The position numbers were made by a program, and so were the translations under genes. Below, one piece after another: positions 28,379 through 37,041 of a DNA stretch of 64,000 nt. The notes beneath the pieces are model-generated. The model did not search any database. It saw nothing but the letters and a program-made list of their open reading frames with translations, and was not told the origin of the DNA. Source of the stretch: Bacillus solitudinis (GTDB lineage: Bacteria > Bacillota > Bacilli > Bacillales > Bacillaceae_D); NCBI RefSeq assembly GCF_002797395.1, contig NZ_KZ454943.1:1347768-1411767 (forward strand), given 5' to 3'. The stretch's first letter is position 1; each line of letters opens with the position of its first letter.

Positions 28379-31300
28379 TCATTTTTGCCAAGATAAACTG
28401 TCAATTCTTAAATCACCTTCATTAAAAACAACGTATACATCGTGGACACCCTTCATCTTTTTAGTAATTTCTGCTGTTATATCCACATATCCGAGCTCAT
28501 TGACTTCAGCTTCTGTGTTTTTGGCAGTATAAGAGATTGGGGCAGTAATAGGCACATCAATTACTGCAAAAGGTTCACTCTCTGGCGAGTCAACATGTAA
28601 AGTGATTTGACCACTAGTTACATTTGATGCCACACTTGCTACAACCTTCTGTGCTTTAGAGAGATTTACTTTTGGTATTGCTACCCACGAGCCTTCTTGC
28701 TTAGATTTAACGGCATGGTAGCCACCTACAACATTTTTCTCTTTCAGATTTTCAGCCGTTCTATCTTTAGAAACTTCATGATAAACCACATCTTTAGAAG
28801 CAAAACTATGATCAAACACGTTGAATGTTCTGGCTTGTAAAGTCTTAATAGATTTACCATTAACTTTTACTGTTTTGTTTTCTTCAATGTTTTCAGATGA
28901 TGAACCTATCATTAATGAATAGTTACCCTTCTCTACAATGAAGTCACCAAGGTTTACGTCCCATACGGCAAAGTCTTCAGGATTAACGGTTAGTGTAACC
29001 GTTTTCGTTTCACCTGCTGCGATTTGCATCTTTTCAAATGCAACAAGTTGCTTTTGTGGAGCATATTCCCCGTAGGCTGCATCATTGTTCTTAATATACA
29101 GCTGCACTACTTCTGAAGTATCCACATCGCCCACGTTTTTCACTTTGACTGACACATCAAACGGTTTATTACTGTTTACATTTTGCGGTACAGTGAAGCC
29201 GCTATATTCAAAGTCACTATAAGATAGACCATACCCAAACTCATACGTTACTGGTGCATCAGTGTACATATAAGTCAACTCTGATTCAATTGGATCAGCA
29301 TTGGTCATATCCACTGTAAAACGAGGATCGAGATCAGCCAACGTTTGTGTATCTCCTTCTGGGATTGAATACTCACTTATCGAAGGTAAAGCAGAAATAT
29401 CCGCATACCATGTAGAACTTAGTCTACCTGTTGGTGCATTATCACCATACAATACTTCTGCCAATGCATAAGATTCATATTGACCGGCATATGGTTGGTA
29501 CACAATTGCGGAAACATTTTTGTTGTTTTGAATTTCTTCCATACCTACTGGGAAGCTTGATTTAACTACTACAACTGTTTTTTTGCCCTCTGCGGCAAAA
29601 GCTGCAGATACTTTATCAACTAATTGATAATCGGCTTTACCCATCTCAAGGCTTGAGCGATCATTTCCTTCTCCAGCACTATGACGGGGAATTGCACCAA
29701 CAAAGACGATTGCATAGTCATCTTCTTTAGCGCGATTCGCTGCTTCTTCTCCAACATCCTGAACAACGTGTGTAGTGAACTTCACATCGTCTCCACGGTT
29801 AGAAGCATTTTCTGCATCGCCTAATGGTCCAGTAGTACCTAAAGTTTCGTCATCCATAGTTGTGAAAAAACGTCCATTTTCGTAATACCAATTAGCAAAA
29901 TTCCCACCAAAGCCTGTTTGGTATCCATTCGAGATGATAGAAACAGTATTACCTTCATCATTATTCTGTTCAATACGTAATCTTGGTGGAATCGTGCTAG
30001 TGTTGCCATCCATTGTCTCTAGTTGCCAATCATTGTTGGTCAGATTGAGAAGTGTGTTATCTGTATTACCAACAGGATCTACACTTCCATCTCTATTTTG
30101 ACCTGGTGAAGTTACCCAACGCCCATTTACCATAGACTTTAAACTAACTCCCTCTTGACCCCAATCATATAGTTCGAATAGATGAGCATCATTTTCGGGA
30201 TTTAGAGTAGCATCTGTAGTTATGAGGTTCGCACCCTCTTCCGTAGCGTTCGGATCTGCAGAGACGGTTCCACCATTTAGTTTAGATGTAAAACCTATGA
30301 TTTGCGCACCAGTCTCGTAAGATACTTTATCATTGCCAATTTCTTTCATGATCGCCAGCAATGGTGAATTTCCGGCATTATCAATATCAGGTGTAGTCCG
30401 TGCAGAATACGTTGTTTTAAATCTAGCATCGGCATATATTCCCGAAACTGCAGCACTTTCATCTTTATCTAATGGCAATGCTCCATCATTCTTTAAAAGT
30501 ACAATACTTTCTTTAGCTGCTCTGAATGCAATGTCTTGATGGTCAGCATCATTATAGTCAGAGACTATATCTGAAACATCTTTTGCATCATCAGCAAATG
30601 GATAGTATTTTGGAATTCCATTTTCATCTACTTCATTAAAAATACCTAATCGAACTAATTGATTTACATGAGATCTTGCAGTCTCTATTAAATCTTCTTC
30701 CGTGACACCGTATAGTCCCGCCTCTACGGCTTCTACTAACAATTGGACATTTGCCAACCCATCACTTGAGTTTGCTAAGGTGAACAACGCAGAAGCGTGA
30801 GAGCTGTCGACAGCATACTTTGTATCATAACCATTCCCTTGCTTATTTTCTCCATAAATGTGTCGGTCACTGAAGAAGTCTGTTGTACTGTATAGACCGT
30901 ATTTGGAATTGTTGTTTGCATGAATTTGATGCGAAGAAATAATGTTCGGGATTCCATTAGTCCGACCGAATGAAGTCATAACACCAGACACTGAGCCAGA
31001 ACTAAGTGCTTTTAGTGGACTACGGGTATGATATTCAAACATAGAACGCGCTCCAGCACTATTATTTACCGTTTGGCGGAACCATTGTGCATTGTATACA
31101 GAATAGTGTTTCGTTCCTACAACTGCACGGACCCAGAACCCGTCATCACTTTTTTGTTGGTCTATTCCGCTAAGCCCTGTTGCCAACTCATCTACCATTA
31201 CAGAAGTCAAGTAAGGATCTTCGGAAAAACCTTCATCAAATCTTCCACTAAGCGGATTAGTTCGCAAATCACTTACTGCAGTAAATGCAACCGATAAGGA

Positions 31301-31798
31301 TGGATCAGGTCCACTCTGAATATTAGATTCCCCTTGTTTTACTTTGAGAGTACTAATTTTTTCACTACCCATAACCTTCCCAATTTCAGAAAGAAGATCT
31401 TTATTCCAAGTTTGTCCCATACCAACTAAAGCAGGAAAGTCTGTAGAAACTCCTTGTACATTATCAGCTGCCGACAATGCACCTGGTATAACTTTTCCCG
31501 CATTATTCCCGCGTGTCAAAGTATAATGATCCCTTTTCCCTGAGACATAGACTGCTGGGCCTTCTATTCCTGTGTAATCAAAATAAGTGTCTACAAACTC
31601 ATCCAAATGCTCTGGAATGCCATCAAATAATGGCATTCCATCAAAAACTCCTCCCACTTGTTCTTTAAACGTAATTCTCTTTTCTTCTTCTTTTGCTATT
31701 ACTGTTGTTGTTGAGCCTATACTACTGCTAATAACCGTAAAACCTAACAACATGGCCATACACGATTTGCCTAACTTAGTGATATCACGTCTTTGCAT
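28379..31798 (-). CDS. Secreted glycoside hydrolase family 3 enzyme with C-terminal carbohydrate-binding-like domain
   Basis: This 1139-residue protein starts with a signal peptide (MLLGFTVISSSIGSTTTVIA; cleavage after AKE likely). The N-terminal GH3 domain is followed by the GH3 C-terminal domain (AAKESIVLLKNDGALPL near residue 430; GAIPRHSAGEGNDRSSLEM; PYAGQYESYALAEVLYGDNAPTGRLSSTW). A fibronectin type III-like domain (VVQLYIKNN, KQLVAFEKMQIAAGETKTVTLTV) and a CBM6-like C-terminus (GVHDVYVVFNEGDLRIDSLSW) complete it. The Asp in STTDFFSD, near residue 300, is the likely nucleophile. The substrate may be a beta-glucoside, xyloside or galactoside. A cre site and a YesN-type motif lie upstream; terminators on both sides make it monocistronic. 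Confidence 0.9.
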   Translation of the reverse strand: MQRRDITKLGKSCMAMLLGFTVISSSIGSTTTVIAKEEEKRITFKEQVGGVFDGMPLFDGIPEHLDEFVDTYFDYTGIEGPAVYVSGKRDHYTLTRGNNAGKVIPGALSAADNVQGVSTDFPALVGMGQTWNKDLLSEIGKVMGSEKISTLKVKQGESNIQSGPDPSLSVAFTAVSDLRTNPLSGRFDEGFSEDPYLTSVMVDELATGLSGIDQQKSDDGFWVRAVVGTKHYSVYNAQWFRQTVNNSAGARSMFEYHTRSPLKALSSGSVSGVMTSFGRTNGIPNIISSHQIHANNNSKYGLYSTTDFFSDRHIYGENKQGNGYDTKYAVDSSHASALFTLANSSDGLANVQLLVEAVEAGLYGVTEEDLIETARSHVNQLVRLGIFNEVDENGIPKYYPFADDAKDVSDIVSDYNDADHQDIAFRAAKESIVLLKNDGALPLDKDESAAVSGIYADARFKTTYSARTTPDIDNAGNSPLLAIMKEIGNDKVSYETGAQIIGFTSKLNGGTVSADPNATEEGANLITTDATLNPENDAHLFELYDWGQEGVSLKSMVNGRWVTSPGQNRDGSVDPVGNTDNTLLNLTNNDWQLETMDGNTSTIPPRLRIEQNNDEGNTVSIISNGYQTGFGGNFANWYYENGRFFTTMDDETLGTTGPLGDAENASNRGDDVKFTTHVVQDVGEEAANRAKEDDYAIVFVGAIPRHSAGEGNDRSSLEMGKADYQLVDKVSAAFAAEGKKTVVVVKSSFPVGMEEIQNNKNVSAIVYQPYAGQYESYALAEVLYGDNAPTGRLSSTWYADISALPSISEYSIPEGDTQTLADLDPRFTVDMTNADPIESELTYMYTDAPVTYEFGYGLSYSDFEYSGFTVPQNVNSNKPFDVSVKVKNVGDVDTSEVVQLYIKNNDAAYGEYAPQKQLVAFEKMQIAAGETKTVTLTVNPEDFAVWDVNLGDFIVEKGNYSLMIGSSSENIEENKTVKVNGKSIKTLQARTFNVFDHSFASKDVVYHEVSKDRTAENLKEKNVVGGYHAVKSKQEGSWVAIPKVNLSKAQKVVASVASNVTSGQITLHVDSPESEPFAVIDVPITAPISYTAKNTEAEVNELGYVDITAEITKKMKGVHDVYVVFNEGDLRIDSLSWQK

Positions 31799-31822
31799 AA
31801 TACTCCTCCTTTATCTTCTTTT

Positions 31823-31836
31823 TGGAAACGCTTTCA
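31823..31836 (-). promoter_or_regulatory. Catabolite-responsive element (cre) for CcpA
   Basis: TGAAAGCGTTTCCA on the minus strand matches the cre consensus TGNAANCGNTNNCA at every fixed position. It is in the leader of the GH3 gene, 25 bases before its start codon and downstream of a TATAAT (complement of 31852-31857), a position expected for catabolite repression by CcpA. Confidence 0.8.
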
Positions 31837-31890
31837 ACGTTGCCAATTAAATTATATACTAGTAGAAAGTTCACAATTATTATGACTCTC

Positions 31891-31900
31891 GGTACACTTT
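31891..31900 (-). promoter_or_regulatory. AAAGTGTACC motif upstream of GH3 gene (site A)
   Basis: The motif lies about 95 bases upstream of the GH3 start and matches motifs upstream of the sugar-binding protein gene and the regulator genes. It is a candidate operator of the YesN-type response regulator encoded at 37042-38610. Confidence 0.45.
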
Positions 31901-31967
31901 CTATAGTTTTTTTAAAATTACCATGGTATATCATATTAAACTGAAATTTCATTCTACAACCGTACAT

Positions 31968-32004
31968 AAAAATAATAAGCAGAAACCAAATTAGGTTCCT
32001 GCTT
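31968..32004 (-). terminator. Terminator of the sugar importer/GH78-like transcript
   Basis: On the minus strand AAGCAGGAACC pairs with GGTTTCTGCTT (one G-T pair) and is followed by ATTATTTTTA. It lies 46 bases past the GH78-like stop and separates that transcript from the GH3 gene. Confidence 0.75.
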
Positions 32005-32049
32005 ACTTTCAGCACTATACTCTCAACACCACTCTCGAGAAATATATGT

Positions 32050-33621
32050 CTATTTCAAATAAGTCCTAATTAAATACGAAGGTGTACAACTCCAAGCATG
32101 GCAGTAACTATTAATCAAATGGTTACCATAAGGTGAAAATGATTTATCTTCTGGGTTATACAGTTCCCAAAAAGTGTCTGCACCATCGGAAATCATCCCT
32201 CCCCAATAGTTCTTTAACCACCAAATCGCCTCATCTTTTGCACCAACTAACAATAGAGCCTCTACAAAATGGTGATGCATATAAGGCGTATTCATTCCAA
32301 TTTTAGGTTCTTCTTCAATTAACTTTCGGAGCAACCTTTTACCCTCTTCTCTATCTACAACTTCAGCTAGGACCATCCACACTTGACTTGCCCATGATAC
32401 TTGTCGTTCATCCCCACTTATAAAGTAGCCCTCATCTGCACTCCATAATAGATTCTTAGATGCATATATCAAACGATTAACTGTTTCTTCCATTTCATTT
32501 ACTTCATTAACTCTTCCAAGAACTTTAGCTAATTCTAAGGCACGATTAATAGCATAAATTAATATAGCTTGTGATGGGGTTTGTTTGTTTAATTGTGAAT
32601 GCCAGTCAATAAAAGACCACCAGTTAGTATCATCCTGGACTATACCGTTCACTTGCACACGGTTTATCGCTAGCTCTATTTGCTTATATGCGGTTTCCCA
32701 TAAATCGTTTAGTGTTTCTAAATCCTTGGTTACTTTATAATAATCATATAAAGTAGTTGTAAAAAATAAGGAATAATCAAATAAAAAAGTATCATCTGGA
32801 ATCAACTTCGGCTTAATAAATAAATTGGCAGAAACCATCCCATCCATATTAGGAACCGCTGCAAACAAATATAAGTTACCTTTAACTAAGTCAAAGTGCC
32901 GGAAAGTTACATAGTTTGTGAGAGCTTGAAGTCTTAGGTCTCCTAGCCACAACCTGCGATCCCGTTTTGGTCCATCTTCAAATACCTCTTGCATACAATC
33001 CTGTAAGGTTTTAATACTTACTTTATCTATTTTTTCTAATTCTACGTCGTGATGTTTAAACGAGACTAATCTATCAGTATCAGCAGAAGTAACTGAATTA
33101 CAGCTTACATTTTCAAATACAACCCTATATTTAGGTGATGTATCAAGTACATCTACTTTTAAATACCGAAAGCTATAACGTCTAGGTAATACGATATTTT
33201 CTGGTAGTATATCAATATGCAGTGTTTCTTCCTGTAACCATGAGCTGCTAATCCATCCATCGTATTCTGCAAACGACTCCGAGACTTCTACAGGCATCTC
33301 GCCAAAGGTTAAGCGGATTTTTAATGGAGCATCTGGTGGACTTCCAACTGGTTTAACATCAAAAGAAAGATATCCAACCAGATGCTCCCCGAAATCAAGA
33401 ATAAAGGAATCGCCTTTGCCATATTCAGTTTCACTGAGTTTATCTGCTGACGAAACAAATACAGTTTTCCAAGAGTGAATAATTGTTTCACCTTTTTCGG
33501 TTTGGATTATATTTTCTGGGTACTCTATTTTCTGATAAAGTTTAGGACTTTGATTATCAGCCTTTTTCTCAAATTCACTTTTCCGTTGATAATTATGCCA
33601 TTCACTAATTTGGAAGCTCAT
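32050..33621 (-). CDS. GH78-like (alpha-L-rhamnosidase-type) glycoside hydrolase
   Basis: This 523-residue cytoplasmic enzyme combines a beta-sandwich N-terminal half (SFILDFGEHLVGYLSFDV, FRYLKVDVLDTSP) with an (alpha/alpha)6 catalytic half. The block FEDGPKRDRRLWLGDLR carries the Asp and Arg residues typical of the GH78 general acid region, and DGADTFWELYNPED supplies the expected Glu. It is shorter than usual (GH78 enzymes are often 700-1000 residues), so specificity could differ. It follows the two sugar ABC permease genes, with a hairpin between, and would act on imported oligosaccharides. Confidence 0.72.
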   Translation of the reverse strand: MSFQISEWHNYQRKSEFEKKADNQSPKLYQKIEYPENIIQTEKGETIIHSWKTVFVSSADKLSETEYGKGDSFILDFGEHLVGYLSFDVKPVGSPPDAPLKIRLTFGEMPVEVSESFAEYDGWISSSWLQEETLHIDILPENIVLPRRYSFRYLKVDVLDTSPKYRVVFENVSCNSVTSADTDRLVSFKHHDVELEKIDKVSIKTLQDCMQEVFEDGPKRDRRLWLGDLRLQALTNYVTFRHFDLVKGNLYLFAAVPNMDGMVSANLFIKPKLIPDDTFLFDYSLFFTTTLYDYYKVTKDLETLNDLWETAYKQIELAINRVQVNGIVQDDTNWWSFIDWHSQLNKQTPSQAILIYAINRALELAKVLGRVNEVNEMEETVNRLIYASKNLLWSADEGYFISGDERQVSWASQVWMVLAEVVDREEGKRLLRKLIEEEPKIGMNTPYMHHHFVEALLLVGAKDEAIWWLKNYWGGMISDGADTFWELYNPEDKSFSPYGNHLINSYCHAWSCTPSYLIRTYLK

Positions 33622-33729
33622 ATGCCCCTCCTTTAACTTACAACAAAATAAAGGTTTTGACTAATGCTTTGAAACCTTTCGAATAGGCAAATAGATTACA
33701 AAAGATTATGCAAGTATCTTATAAAGTAA

Positions 33730-34560
33730 TCACCCTTTTACAGATCCAACAGTAAGTCCACTTATGAAAAACTTTTGCAAGAAGGCAAAGATTATTAACA
33801 ATGGAAGTGAGGCTAAGAAACATGCCGCGAATAACACATTCCATGCAGTGGGATTTGTCTGATCACCCATAAAACCAAGCATGGCTAAAGGTAAAGGTGT
33901 ATACTCACTTGATGATATAAAAATCATATTGTAGAAGTAATCATTCCATATCCAAACCCCTTGAGTAATTACCACAGCCACAGTTACAGGAATTAGCAAA
34001 GGGAACACTATTGACCAAAATCGACGGAATACTCCAGCTCCGTCTATAATTGCAGATTCCTCTAATTCAATAGGCACACTACTCCTGATGAACCCAGTAA
34101 ATAAAAACAAGGCGAAGGGGATACTATTTGTGATAAACATTAAGATTGGCGGTAAATGAGGACTAGGTAAATTTAATGAACTCATTGTTTGCACAATTGG
34201 TATAATAACCATTTGTGAAGGTACCACTAACCCACAAATAAAAAAGAAAAATAGAAATTTACTTAATTTATTATTAATTCTTGCTAGGGGATAGGCTGCC
34301 ATAGCTGAAAAAATCACAACAACAATAACAGGGATAGTTGTTAAAATAATGCTGTTCCAGAAAGCTTGTAAAAAATTCATTTTTTCAAAAGCAATCATAT
34401 AGCTCTCTAAAGAGAACTCATCAAATAGCTTAAGTGGATTTGTCATATTATTTACTTTACGAAATGAACTAGAGAGAGCAATTACTAATGGAAGAAGGTT
34501 TATAGCTAATATTAAAGTTATTGCAACATGGATTATGATTTTTATTGATTTATTTTTCAC
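33730..34560 (-). CDS. Sugar ABC transporter permease, MalG type
   Basis: This 276-residue membrane protein of the CUT1 family has six helices, with the EAA loop near residue 195 (ELEESAIIDGAGVFRRFWSIVFPLLIP) that contacts the ATPase. It starts with GTG overlapping the stop of the partner permease (GTGA), which shows coupled translation. No ATPase gene is near, so a shared MsmX/MsmK-like ATPase is expected. Confidence 0.9.
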   Translation of the reverse strand: MKNKSIKIIIHVAITLILAINLLPLVIALSSSFRKVNNMTNPLKLFDEFSLESYMIAFEKMNFLQAFWNSIILTTIPVIVVVIFSAMAAYPLARINNKLSKFLFFFFICGLVVPSQMVIIPIVQTMSSLNLPSPHLPPILMFITNSIPFALFLFTGFIRSSVPIELEESAIIDGAGVFRRFWSIVFPLLIPVTVAVVITQGVWIWNDYFYNMIFISSSEYTPLPLAMLGFMGDQTNPTAWNVLFAACFLASLPLLIIFAFLQKFFISGLTVGSVKG

Positions 34561-35438
34561 GCTGAAACCTCCCGCTTATTCATCCTTACAACAAAGAATA
34601 CAGTAATCACCATTATAAATATAAAGGATACAATAGCTAGTGCAGATGCTTTGCCAAACTGCTGTTCTGTAAATCCAATTTTATAGATATCATATACTAA
34701 TGTGCTAGTTGCTCTTCCTGGACCTCCATTTGTCATAATAAACGGATAATCAAATGCTTTTAACCCATTTATAATATTCATTGCAATATTAATCGTCATA
34801 GCTGTCGCTAACATCGGAATTCTAATAAACCGAGTAATTTGCCCTGAGTTTGCTCCATCCATTCTTCCGGCTTCTTCCAACTCAACCGGTATCGTTTGCA
34901 GCCCTGCTAAGAAGATTATTGTACTGACTCCAATACTTTTCCATATTTCAACTACTGAAATTGAATATAATGCAGTGTCATAGCTTCCTAATAAATTTAG
35001 GTTTGCTCCATTAAATCCGAGCCAATTTGCAATAGTCGCAATCATACCGCTATCAGGCATATAAACATAGCCCCATATAAAACCAATTACAATTGGACTG
35101 AACAATGCAGGTATATAAGCTACTGTTCTGTATATCCCAAGACCACGGATTTTCATATTTAACATTAAAGCTAATCCTAAAGAAATCAGGATGCTGAATA
35201 CCACATAAACGATTGTGTAAATGACGGTGTTAGATAGACTGCTAACAAAGATTCCATCTTTGAATACTTGCACATAATTTTGGAATCCTACATAATCATA
35301 ATCTTTCAGAAAACCATCGTAATTAGTGAAACTATATTGAATAAGTTTGAATATTGGAAATATCCACAAGACTAAGTAAATTATTAAAGCAGGTACTACA
35401 AATAAAAACATGAATTTGTTTTGAAGCTTTGATTTCAT
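34557..35438 (-). CDS. Sugar ABC transporter permease, MalF/UgpA type
   Basis: This 293-residue CUT1 permease has six helices, with the EAA loop near residue 195 (ELEEAGRMDGANSGQITRFIRIPMLA). It is the partner of the MalG-type protein encoded downstream. It lies 75 bases after the binding-protein gene, and a perfect hairpin sits in that gap. Confidence 0.9.
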   Translation of the reverse strand: MKSKLQNKFMFLFVVPALIIYLVLWIFPIFKLIQYSFTNYDGFLKDYDYVGFQNYVQVFKDGIFVSSLSNTVIYTIVYVVFSILISLGLALMLNMKIRGLGIYRTVAYIPALFSPIVIGFIWGYVYMPDSGMIATIANWLGFNGANLNLLGSYDTALYSISVVEIWKSIGVSTIIFLAGLQTIPVELEEAGRMDGANSGQITRFIRIPMLATAMTINIAMNIINGLKAFDYPFIMTNGGPGRATSTLVYDIYKIGFTEQQFGKASALAIVSFIFIMVITVFFVVRMNKREVSA

Positions 35439-35463
35439 AATTAACTTCCTTTCTTAAGCTGTG

Positions 35464-35488
35464 AAGAGGACCTATATAAGGTCCTCCT
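35464..35488 (-). terminator. Intercistronic hairpin between binding-protein and permease genes
   Basis: GAGGACCT pairs perfectly with AGGTCCTC around a 5-base loop, with no T run after it. Such stems between sugar binding-protein and permease genes usually stabilise the upstream message and lower permease expression. It is marked as a stem, not a certain terminator. Confidence 0.55.
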
Positions 35489-35513
35489 TGAATAGTAAGA
35501 GACTTAAAAAAAA

Positions 35514-36827
35514 TTACTGCTTCCATAATTCATCAAATTTATTTTGCATTGCTTCTGCAACATCTTCAGGAGTTTTATTACGCCCTGCGATTATTTCTGC
35601 AAATGTTGACTGTAATGTATCTGCAACACCACCAGGCCACATTTGATTCGCGAAATAGGTGGAGTTTCCGTTTGACTGATACAAATCATAGGAATATTTA
35701 AAAATTTCATTCTCTAACTCTACTCCATTAAAAGCACTTATAGATGACTCCATTTCAATCCACTTTTTGAACAAATCTGAATCTTGATCAAACCAGTAGT
35801 TCAAAATTTGTTTAATTTCTTCTTGATGTTTAGAATTAGCATTTACACCCCAACCAGCTGCAGTAGCTACTGCTTGCCAAACTGGTTCCCCTTCATCGTT
35901 ACCTGGTAGAGGAAAGAAACCACGTTCAAAATCAACTGCACCTTGTGCTTTAATAGGTGCATACTCCCAAGTTCCGTCAAACACCATTGCTGCTTTTCCA
36001 TCAACGAACATCTGAATTGCTTGTGGCCCACCAAGACCAAGAGAATTTTCTACAATGTAACCTTTATCGTAAAGTTCTTTGTACTTTGATATAGCTTCTA
36101 CCCAATTAGGATTAGTGAATTTTTCCTCTCCAGATCGTAACTTTAAGTCAAATTCCGGATCATCAGAATACACAGTATTTGCAACTAGTTGGTAAATACC
36201 AAATTGAATCCACCAAGAGTCTTTATCACCCATTACGATTGGAGTAATGCCAGCATCCTTTAATTTCTTACATGCTTCTAAGAAAGAATTCCAATCTTGA
36301 GGGATTTCTTCAATTCCAGCTTCTTCAAATAAAGATTCATTATAATAAGTACCTAACATATCAATTCCTCTTGGAATAGCATAAGCCTTTCCGTCAAGTG
36401 ACATATCATCAATCGCACCAGGGTTAATATTTTCTAAGAAAGGCAGATCGGATAAATCTGCTAAGTACCCAGCCTCTCCAATGGATCTAGCACCCATGGG
36501 ACCTATTAAAGGCCAAATAGTAAAAATATCAGGTCCTTGGCCTGCAGAGAGTTTCGTTTTAACTGAAGTTTCAAATTGAGTATCTGGTAATTTTTGTACC
36601 TCTAATGTTATATTTGGAAATTTTTCATTTACCATTCTTGGAAGAACATCTAACTCAAAGTCTTCACCTTCTGTAGCCTTGTTTCCAGATAAAGTCATAG
36701 TAATAGTGACATTTTCCTCTTTACCTTCATTGGATGTACTACTTTCTTTGGTATTTTCTCCATTACATGCAACTAGTAGCAAAAGGATTACAGAAACCAT
36801 AGCAATTGTAAGCACTTTCATCTTCAT
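35514..36827 (-). CDS. Sugar ABC transporter substrate-binding lipoprotein
   Basis: This 437-residue protein has a lipoprotein signal (MVSVILLLLVAC) and the SBP_bac_1 (MalE-like) fold: VTITMTLSGNKA near the start, QGPDIFTIWPL, GKAYAIPRGIDMLGTYYNESLFEEAGI, KAAMVFDGTWEYAPI and AAGWGVNANSKHQEE. It binds an oligosaccharide outside the cell and delivers it to the two downstream permeases. It is the first gene of the transport operon, and a repeated regulator motif lies upstream at 36883-36892. Confidence 0.92.
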   Translation of the reverse strand: MKMKVLTIAMVSVILLLLVACNGENTKESSTSNEGKEENVTITMTLSGNKATEGEDFELDVLPRMVNEKFPNITLEVQKLPDTQFETSVKTKLSAGQGPDIFTIWPLIGPMGARSIGEAGYLADLSDLPFLENINPGAIDDMSLDGKAYAIPRGIDMLGTYYNESLFEEAGIEEIPQDWNSFLEACKKLKDAGITPIVMGDKDSWWIQFGIYQLVANTVYSDDPEFDLKLRSGEEKFTNPNWVEAISKYKELYDKGYIVENSLGLGGPQAIQMFVDGKAAMVFDGTWEYAPIKAQGAVDFERGFFPLPGNDEGEPVWQAVATAAGWGVNANSKHQEEIKQILNYWFDQDSDLFKKWIEMESSISAFNGVELENEIFKYSYDLYQSNGNSTYFANQMWPGGVADTLQSTFAEIIAGRNKTPEDVAEAMQNKFDELWKQ

Positions 36828-36882
36828 TAATACTCCCCCTTTTTTTTGTGAAACTTTACATTTTTATTTTATATCTATAGGT

Positions 36883-36922
36883 AGTACACTTTGTTCAGAT
36901 CATAGTGTGCACTATCTTTAGT
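36883..36922 (-). promoter_or_regulatory. AAAGTGTACT motif pair upstream of the sugar-binding protein gene (site B)
   Basis: AAAGTGTACT (36883-36892, minus) and a variant ATAGTGCAC (within 36905-36918, minus) are spaced by about two helical turns. They match motifs upstream of the GH3 and regulator genes. Confidence 0.45.
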
Positions 36923-37002
36923 CATTCGATCATGCCATATTGGGTACTTAATATTAGGCGACTCTTGCAACTCAACACTTATTACTAAATAAACCCATCG
37001 GG

Positions 37003-37038
37003 AAGAAAAAAACCACCTGCTTAACAGATGGAGGTTTT
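37003..37038 (-). terminator. Terminator of the two-component regulator genes
   Basis: On the minus strand AAAACCTCC pairs imperfectly with GGTGGTTTT and is followed by a T run (complement of 37003-37010). It overlaps the region just past the response-regulator stop at 37042. Confidence 0.75.
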
Positions 37039-37041
37039 TGT

